Assembly (NCBI GenBank): GCA_024699855.1
Contig: JAMPIQ010000002.1
Span: 806,001 to 870,000 of the forward strand
Direction of reading: 5' to 3'
Source of the DNA: Aphelenchoides besseyi
Lineage: Eukaryota; Nematoda; Chromadorea; Rhabditida; Aphelenchoididae
Length of the DNA: 64,000 bases
In this document: in pieces, positions 58,466 to 64,000 of the stretch
Layout: every line of letters starts with the position of its first letter
How positions within the stretch are numbered: the stretch's first letter is position 1
Notes under the pieces: model-generated
What the model saw: the letters and a program-made list of their open reading frames with translations, nothing else
The model's database searches: none
What the model was told of the DNA's origin: nothing
Program-made: the position numbers and the translations under genes

Positions 58466-58710
58466 CGCAAAAACATTTCGATTGTCAAAAGAATCTCAAA
58501 ACTGATGATCCGGCAGCTTCACTGGAATCTCAAACTTGAATTAGATTCAACGGCTGAAGCTAAACGGTCAGAGAGCACAGTTGTCTCCCTCAAGTAAGTG
58601 TTGTCGGCCCGGAATCTGCTGTCAATCAAAGAAATCAACTCAAGCTGTTGGATCAAAACGAGTTTATTTACCGGCAACAACTTTAGATGACCGTATCAAT
58701 CACCCGGAAC

Positions 58711-59146
58711 TTAACGTCCACGTTTCCCCAAAAACAAATCAGTTTTTGGTTGAGCGATTTTCTTCTGAATCTCCACGAGTACGTGGTTGGCGGCGGTTTG
58801 GGTTTCGCGAAGCTGTTGAACGTTCAGAATACGCAGCAGTTTGATCAGTTCGTCCGTGGAATCGCTGCCGGTCGTCTTCACACCCAACGGCATCTTTTTG
58901 ATGTCGATTTTGACCTGAAAAGCATTCGAAAAAGAATTTAAAATTGAAACTCACGCCTTCGCTCAAATCGTCCGTTTGAGCATCCAGAACGTTGTTCACA
59001 TACTCGACGGTTGCCGCCAATATGACCATCGGATCCGGATGATCGAAGGTCTCTAAGCCGACGGTCGCTGCAAATTCGCGTGCGGCTTCGCGAATCTGCG
59101 GTTTCTTCAGAATCTCTTCCAACTTTTCAACCAACTCTTCTTCCAT
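58711..59146 (-). CDS. RTRAF/C14orf166-like protein, C-terminal half only
   Basis: RTRAF (hCLE/CGI-99) is a subunit of the tRNA ligase complex and of RNA transport granules. ATG at 59146, one nt after an acceptor (gattgcag). Two exons, about 130 residues: MEEELVEKLEEILKKPQIRE, HPDPMVILAATVEYVNNVLD, VKIDIKKMPLGVKTTGS, then the very conserved end LIKLLRILNVQQLRETQTAA and IAQPKTDLFLGKRGR. The family is about 240 residues long and has an N-terminal calponin-like region of about 100 residues that I do not find upstream; the intervening sequence to PUS3 is only 120 nt. Either a short form or a missed N-terminus. Confidence 0.78.
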
Positions 59147-59266
59147 TCTGCAATCACGATTAGACGGGCAGCTGAAGGACGTAGCAAAGTAGCGGCCAAA
59201 TAACCGATCGCAAATCAAAAGCACAAACAAAAGAATCAAAATTTATTTCTCTTTGCCACCCTCTCC

Positions 59267-60754
59267 TCAATCGACATTGTAGCCGGCCGTTTTGCGATTG
59301 GAACGTGATTCTACAAAAATCGTCAAGCTCAACTATTAACATCTTCACTCACCTTTGACTGCGTGTACTGATCCAGACCCTCAGTCCCAGTGTCTCCCAA
59401 CTCGTCGATCATCTTCTTCAGTATTTCCGATCTGCAAATAGTTTCTAAAAATTTGACGAGTCAACTCACTTGATTCGCACTTCTGCCCATTGACTTTGCA
59501 GCGAATGAATGACGTGACGAATGCAATCAACGTCAAATTTCCACTTCAAATCAACGTCGAAAGAACAGTCGAAGAAGCATAACGGCAGATCTTTGGCCAT
59601 CAGATATGTTGGTCCTAAACAAGGATATTAGCTCATGTACGAATTGAATCCGCTTACGTGATGGAAATTTTTTGGTGTCGAGCAAGTCGGAGATCAATTG
59701 AGGCGCTTCTTTGCGATTTCCGACGTCGAATAAAAGCGCGCAAATGAAGCGAATTTGATGCCAAAGAAACCCACTGCCCCTCACAATCAACGAACACATC
59801 GAATAAGCCGACGGATCCCGACTGAAAGCAAAGACTTGGAATTGCGATGGACATAAGAACTCACTCGATTTCTTCGATCTGAACACTGAAGATCTCTCGT
59901 ACGTAGGTCGTATTTAGACGACACTTTGAGTTGTCGATTTGGCAGAAATTGCGAAAGTCGTGACTACCAACCAAACGTTTAGCGGCATCGCGCATCAACT
60001 GCAAGACGCACGATAAATGGTTGTAAATTGGCGTTCTTCTCACCTGAAGATCCAAATTCGAGCGCGGAAAAACGTATCGATAAGCACGTTGTGTGCATTG
60101 GAAACGTGCCGAAAACTCCCGAGAAACGGGCGCCTAAACGTCAACGTACAACAACGAAAACGTGAACTCACCCACGCGAGAATCCGAACGCTTTTCGGCA
60201 AGACCGCGTTCAGGATTTTCGTGTAATTTAACTCCTCCTTTTTGTCCACGCGATTCACGACTTCTGTCGAATCGGATGGCCATTCGACTTCCACGTCTGT
60301 TGCGTGCGTCGATCTGAAACGCCGGATTTTTGGATTAGCCGACGAGTTTTTCACAAACGCACCTCACGACGCACGTGGCGACTTGACGAAAACCGGAGAC
60401 GTTTTTATCGGTCCTGAAGGTACCCAAATTCACGCACAAGAAGTGCCGCGCTCACCGTCCGCAACGATTCCACTCGGCGTAGTCGCGGCTTCGAATCAAT
60501 TTCGTGCGTTCGAGTGCCTCCAAAAGAGCGTCTTCTGTAGATTTGGATTGTCCGGGCTGCGCGACATAGCCATCAAATTCCCAACCCACGTACAGGAACA
60601 GGAACGCGACGCGCCGTTCGGGGAAACGAGAGAAATCGAATTCCCGCTGAAAAATCAATAGGACCGAAACAAAAACAAGTTGCCAAACCTTCTTCTTTGA
60701 TTCTGATTGTTTCGTGGGTTCACACTGGTCGATTCCATTGATCTTTGCAGTCAT
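59267..60754 (-). CDS. pus3: PUS3/Deg1-type tRNA pseudouridine synthase
   Basis: Forms pseudouridine at positions 38/39 of tRNA anticodon arms (TruA family). ATG at 60754 (MTAKINGIDQCEPTKQSESK) sits directly after ccag. About 370 residues in ten or so exons with short introns. Landmarks: FPERRVAFLFLYVGWEFDGY, then NRCGRTDKNVSGF containing the catalytic Asp (family GRTD), YRYVFPRSNLDLQ, KRLVGSHDFRNFCQIDN, CSLIVRGSGFLWHQIRFICA and AKDLPLCFFDCSFD. The C-terminus is shorter than in vertebrates. Downstream of it on the same strand is the RTRAF-like gene, 121 nt away; both proteins concern tRNA maturation, but a functional link through position is only a suggestion. Confidence 0.9.
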
Positions 60755-61167
60755 CTGGAACCGTTAAGTTGAAGAAACAAGTGAAGTCAAACCTCACGAT
60801 CAAAACAAAACTCCGACTCGCATTTTTGTGGTAAACAAAAGATTTTGCCGATGTTTTGATCAACAAGACGACACTTAAACAACAACTTCCGATCACTAAA
60901 GCTCTCAATCCAACTCCAAAAACACACATTTGATCAACTTGTGAGTTGCATCTCTAGTAACAGCAAAATCAAGAGCTTCAATTCCTTCGACCTCTTACTC
61001 CCAACTTCAAAACTCAAGAAAAACACGGAGCTCAACAACAAAAGTAACTCGATGGATCCGTCCATTTCAACGGAAACCAGTTAACAGAACAGATTTATTA
61101 ATTGTAAAACAACTTTTTTTAAACAACATCGACTGTTGAAAACACCTCGTGAACTCATCGCGGCGAG
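60755..61167. other. Intergenic between RPS25 and PUS3
   Basis: About 410 nt. A minus 69-residue frame (60929-60720, MCVFGVGLRALVIGSCC) overlaps the PUS3 5' region and is probably chance or UTR. Confidence 0.35.
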
Positions 61168-61563
61168 TTACTCGTCGTTGTCAGCTTTGGTGGCACGGGT
61201 GTAGACCAACTGACTGCCGTGCTTCACCACGCACTTGATGTGTCCCTCTGATTGCAGTTGACGCAAAACGGCGGTGGCCAATGATGCGCGAACTTTCAAA
61301 CGCTCGGAAACGACAGACGGTGTGATCAATTTCGCCGAAACGACCTGAAAGATTTAAAATTCAAAGAAGAAAACTTGTCGACCTACCTCCTTGTAGAGCT
61401 TCTCGTACGAGGGCTTGTCGAAGAGAACGGCGTTGTTTAACTTGTCACGAACCTTTCCCTTCGACCACTTCTTCTTCTTGGCCTTGCCACCTCCTCCTTC
61501 CTTCTTCTTCGCTGGCGCTTTTCCGCCCTTCACGTCCGCTTTCTTCGAGGTCTTCGGTGGCAT
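61168..61563 (-). CDS. rps-25: 40S ribosomal protein S25 (eS25)
   Basis: Two exons, 61563-61387 and 61344-61168, 117 residues. Typical basic N-terminus [20 protein letters not shown], then [20 protein letters not shown], and a winged-helix part after the intron: [40 protein letters not shown], ending RATKADNDE. Full family length. The ATG lies eight nt after an acceptor (atttcag), so a 5'UTR intron or trans-splice site is likely. Confidence 0.96.
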
Positions 61564-62435
61564 GTTTTCACCTGAAATCACAAACCTAATGGGAAAATAA
61601 AAGTGGAAGAAAATCAACGCGTTTCGATCGACCAGAATAAAAGAAAATTTATTGAATCGAATTGCTCTAAGGACCCCAAGGTCATTCAATGAGAATTAAG
61701 TAGCCTCGATTATCAACAAGAAGTTCATGGGACGAAGTAATAGTTCGAAACTCACGGCAAAGCTTCCTACTAATATCCCTAGCTCATCCCGCAAAGTCGA
61801 GAGAAATCGCAGTCTCTTCATCGAGCTAGACCAGTGGCCTAAAGAACTAATCGCCAAAATTCCCGGGAAAACTTTGCAAAAAAACTTAAATTTTTGATTC
61901 AAAAGACACGCAAAAATTTCCTGAGCACATTCCCGACCGAATCCAAAGATTCCAAAAAGAATTCCAACGCAAATCGTAAATTTCCCCCAAAAACACGGCG
62001 ATCGAAATGCGAAAATGCGACGTTTGTCGACGCACGGCGGCCGCTTTTTAGGCGCAGCGAAAACAAAAACAATCCGCTCGACGTCGCGGCGCGAATTTAA
62101 ACGCCAATTTTCGGGGCCGCTTTCTCACGCACCAAAAATTGTTTCGCTTTTTTGTTCGTTTTTTCAGGAGCATTCCGACATTTCCGCTCATCAAAGACGT
62201 CTAATTCAATGGGAACTCTCATTTGGATTCCATATACAAATCGGTTAGATGCACGAACCTGTTCACGTCTGTGGATCAGCTCCGAATCGTCATAAGAGTT
62301 GATCTTGACTTTACTTCAAAGACGAACAAATCTCGTTGCGAATCTTGAAATCGCCTTTGATCGACATTATTTCTTCCACAAATCAAAGACAAAAGACGCT
62401 GAGAAAATGAGTTTATACGCAAAAATATACAACGG
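61564..62435. other. Intergenic, RPS25 upstream region
   Basis: About 870 nt. Short frames only. Contains the likely promoter of RPS25 but no element could be named. Confidence 0.35.
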
Positions 62436-63108
62436 TCAGTAACGTTGAGCGGGATAGTTGGCCAACTAAACACAAAGTCACGGTTGAAATCAATTCGCGC
62501 ACTCACCTGCGACTCCACGAACTCGTACGCCTCCTTCTCTTCACGACGTTGGCGAATCTTTGAGCGTTGATAACAAATGATCATTGCACAAGCGCCGACG
62601 ATGAAAACCAACAGAACGAACGCCAACAAAACAAACACACCGGTCATCCTGCAAAGAGTAATCAGTACGAGTTCTTAATGTAAAGAGTCTATGATTTGAA
62701 GGGCTGTTAACGTCAGAAGCAAAAGTTGAAGTCACTAATCATGACATCCGAATACCAAGAAAACTCACCAGAACTGATCCTTCGGACAACACCAATCACG
62801 ACAACAACCCGCCGCCTTTTCGCATAACAAAGTGACCGTATTGTTCGGCTGATCTTTTGCCGTGTAGACGCAGCGAATGAAACCCGATTGAACGCCTAAA
62901 ATCAGTTCTTAAGCTCCACCATTCTCTTCGAATCATTCGATCAGAATCCCGAGGACTTCTGCAAATCTATCTAGTGGACACCTACCTTCCAAAGACGATC
63001 CCAAGAAATCGCCCACAGTCCCGTGTTGATAGACTTCCCGTTCCTAGAAAACCAACTCAAAAACGCGTCCACACGCTCACAACTCACCAATCCGAAATTC
63101 GCGGCCAT
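62436..63108 (-). CDS. Small single-pass membrane protein with CC-rich ectodomain
   Basis: Five exons give about 125 residues: MAANFGLEREVYQHGTVG, GFIRCVYTAKDQPNNTVTLL, then CEKAAGCCRDWCCPKDQFW, a membrane helix MTGVFVLLAFVLLVFIVG, a basic stop-transfer CYQRSKIRQRREEK and a short tail EFVESQLANYPAQRY. The CC..W-CC block just before the helix resembles small Cys-rich/tyrosine-tail membrane adaptors such as the VOPP1/WBP1-like and Shisa-type proteins; this is resemblance, not assignment. No signal peptide, so topology is open. A 5' acceptor (tctttag) lies 11 nt before the ATG. Confidence 0.65.
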
Positions 63109-63762
63109 ACCGCTACGTTGTCTAAAGAAGATCGCGTCAATCAAAACAAAACCGAAATGTTTTACATTTTCGTCGGCGTCTGCGTTCCCGAATCCCAACG
63201 GCTCATTTCGTGGCAAAAAAGCTGCGCAAATTTTTGTCGCGTCGACGTTTAGGGTCGAGCGAGTTGTTGGATGCAAAGGGAGGACGCAACAGAATGACCG
63301 ATTGAATCGAAAAAGTTGCGAATTTTGTCCTGTGGGTCAAAGAAGCGCATGAGCAAAAAAATCCGATGGTCGCGTTGCGCGCATGTGGTCGAAGTAATCA
63401 GACGCACGAGACTCATGGATCGAATTTTTGCTGCGCATTGTCGAGAGTCTACGCAAACAAATTCGAGTCTCCGCGACCAACCGGAAATCTCCAACAAGTT
63501 TGTTACGCGCCAAGAGAACTGTTTGGCCACGAGTGATCGAAATTGGAGGTTAAGTGAACTTACGGACATCATGCACCGGGAAACAAACTCTCCATTACGA
63601 CCATTGGCGTGTCGAAATCCACATCGATCGAAACGGTTAGCCGTGTGCATTGAACGCCGTCGATTCTTATCAATGGACGGCCACAGAGTGTGTGGTGAGT
63701 AATCAGTTTTAATGCTTCTAAACGCAAACATTTGAAGAGTCGTCAGAAAAAAAGATTTTTTG
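63109..63762. other. Spacer with possible upstream exon of the edge gene
   Basis: A 128-residue plus frame at 63316-63702 (MRILSCGSKKRMSKK...) ends at a good donor (GTGAGT, 63694) and could be an exon of the gene at the window edge, but the join does not keep a reading frame. Confidence 0.25.
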
Positions 63763-63999
63763 ATGCACGTCGAGCAATTTTCCATAACAACCGGACCTTT
63801 TTTTGAATACGCAAAGATTCTCACTTTCAAATTCGATAACCAGATTCCCGGCGGGCAGGGAAACGAGTACGACGAAAAAATTTGTGAATCTTTTCGACGC
63901 AAATTTTCGTGTGAACATCTTTTTCGACGTTTTTTGATGTTCCCGCGATTCCAGGATGACGGTAAAAAGATGAAACGTTTGGCATTGATGTTGCGAAGA
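63763..63999 (+). CDS. Partial ORF running off the window end
   Basis: Open frame MHVEQFSITTGPFFEYAKIL, then DNQIPGGQGNEYDEK and a basic stretch, still open at the last base. The frame is open upstream to about 63736. No family recognised; truncated at the window edge. Confidence 0.35.
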   Translation, partial: MHVEQFSITTGPFFEYAKILTFKFDNQIPGGQGNEYDEKICESFRRKFSCEHLFRRFLMFPRFQDDGKKMKRLALMLRR

Positions 64000-64000
64000 C

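Noticed and set aside
63316..63702. 128-residue plus frame as a confirmed exon
   Set aside because: Joining it to the edge ORF across the GTGAGT donor brings an immediate stop or wrong frame with each acceptor tried.
1..64000. CRISPR arrays, bacterial operons or a prokaryotic origin
   Set aside because: Spliceosomal introns occur in every recognisable gene; no spaced direct repeats of CRISPR type were seen.

Overview
This is a eukaryotic nuclear window: every recognisable gene is cut by many short GT-AG introns (mostly 37-50 nt). Two ShKT modules in a secreted Cys-rich protein, a CAP/SCP remnant and very compact introns fit a nematode; this is inference, and the lineage within nematodes cannot be fixed from the sequence. 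Many genes have a splice acceptor only 0-20 nt upstream of the start codon, suggesting 5'UTR introns or spliced-leader trans-splicing.

Layout. 1-13 kb is a cluster of secreted proteins: two pepsin-like proteins whose visible catalytic aspartates are replaced (1-933; 11635-12922), and a pair of Cys-rich proteins in divergent orientation built from two alternating modules (4775-2729 and 9643-11312). Small hypotheticals and a decayed CAP-domain gene lie between them. 13.5-18.7 kb holds a secreted small protein and a complete NKCC-type SLC12 cation-chloride cotransporter on the minus strand. 19-26.6 kb is mostly non-coding, with an LTR-like piece, a complete-ended but dead Tc1-type transposon (22620-23971) and one arm of a large inverted duplication. 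26.9-29.5 kb has a BTB protein and an unrecognised six-exon gene. 29.5-35 kb is AT-rich with Helitron/LTR debris (PIF1 fragment, OB-fold-like ORF).

35.2-39.7 kb is STT3, the catalytic subunit of oligosaccharyltransferase. One of its introns is 1.6 kb, has an abnormal 3' boundary and carries a minus-strand gene combining a BED-like zinc finger with a GIY-YIG-like nuclease domain. 42.0-44.6 kb is a PARP1-like protein (Zn1-Zn2-PADR1/Zn3-WGR) with no catalytic domain. 45.2-50.0 kb contains two palindromic (foldback) elements of about 0.7 kb. Each has a loop with two convergent tRNA-like promoter modules; the cores of the two elements are homologous although their arms are not. A Helitron-type 3' end lies between them. 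50-57.7 kb is decayed: a broken BTB paralogue, repeats, and a Ulp1-PIF1 remnant. 57.8-63.1 kb is a tight minus-strand run of housekeeping genes: a hypothetical, an RTRAF-like C-terminal protein, PUS3, RPS25 and a small single-pass membrane protein.

The genes do not form one pathway. The strongest candidates for something undescribed are the paired-tRNA-like foldback family and the BED/GIY-YIG gene nested in STT3. The catalytic-domain-less PARP1-like protein and the inactive aspartic protease-like pair come next. Exon models for STT3, the second protease-like gene, the first Cys-rich gene, the BTB gene and the 28.2 kb gene each sum to a multiple of three with no internal stop.
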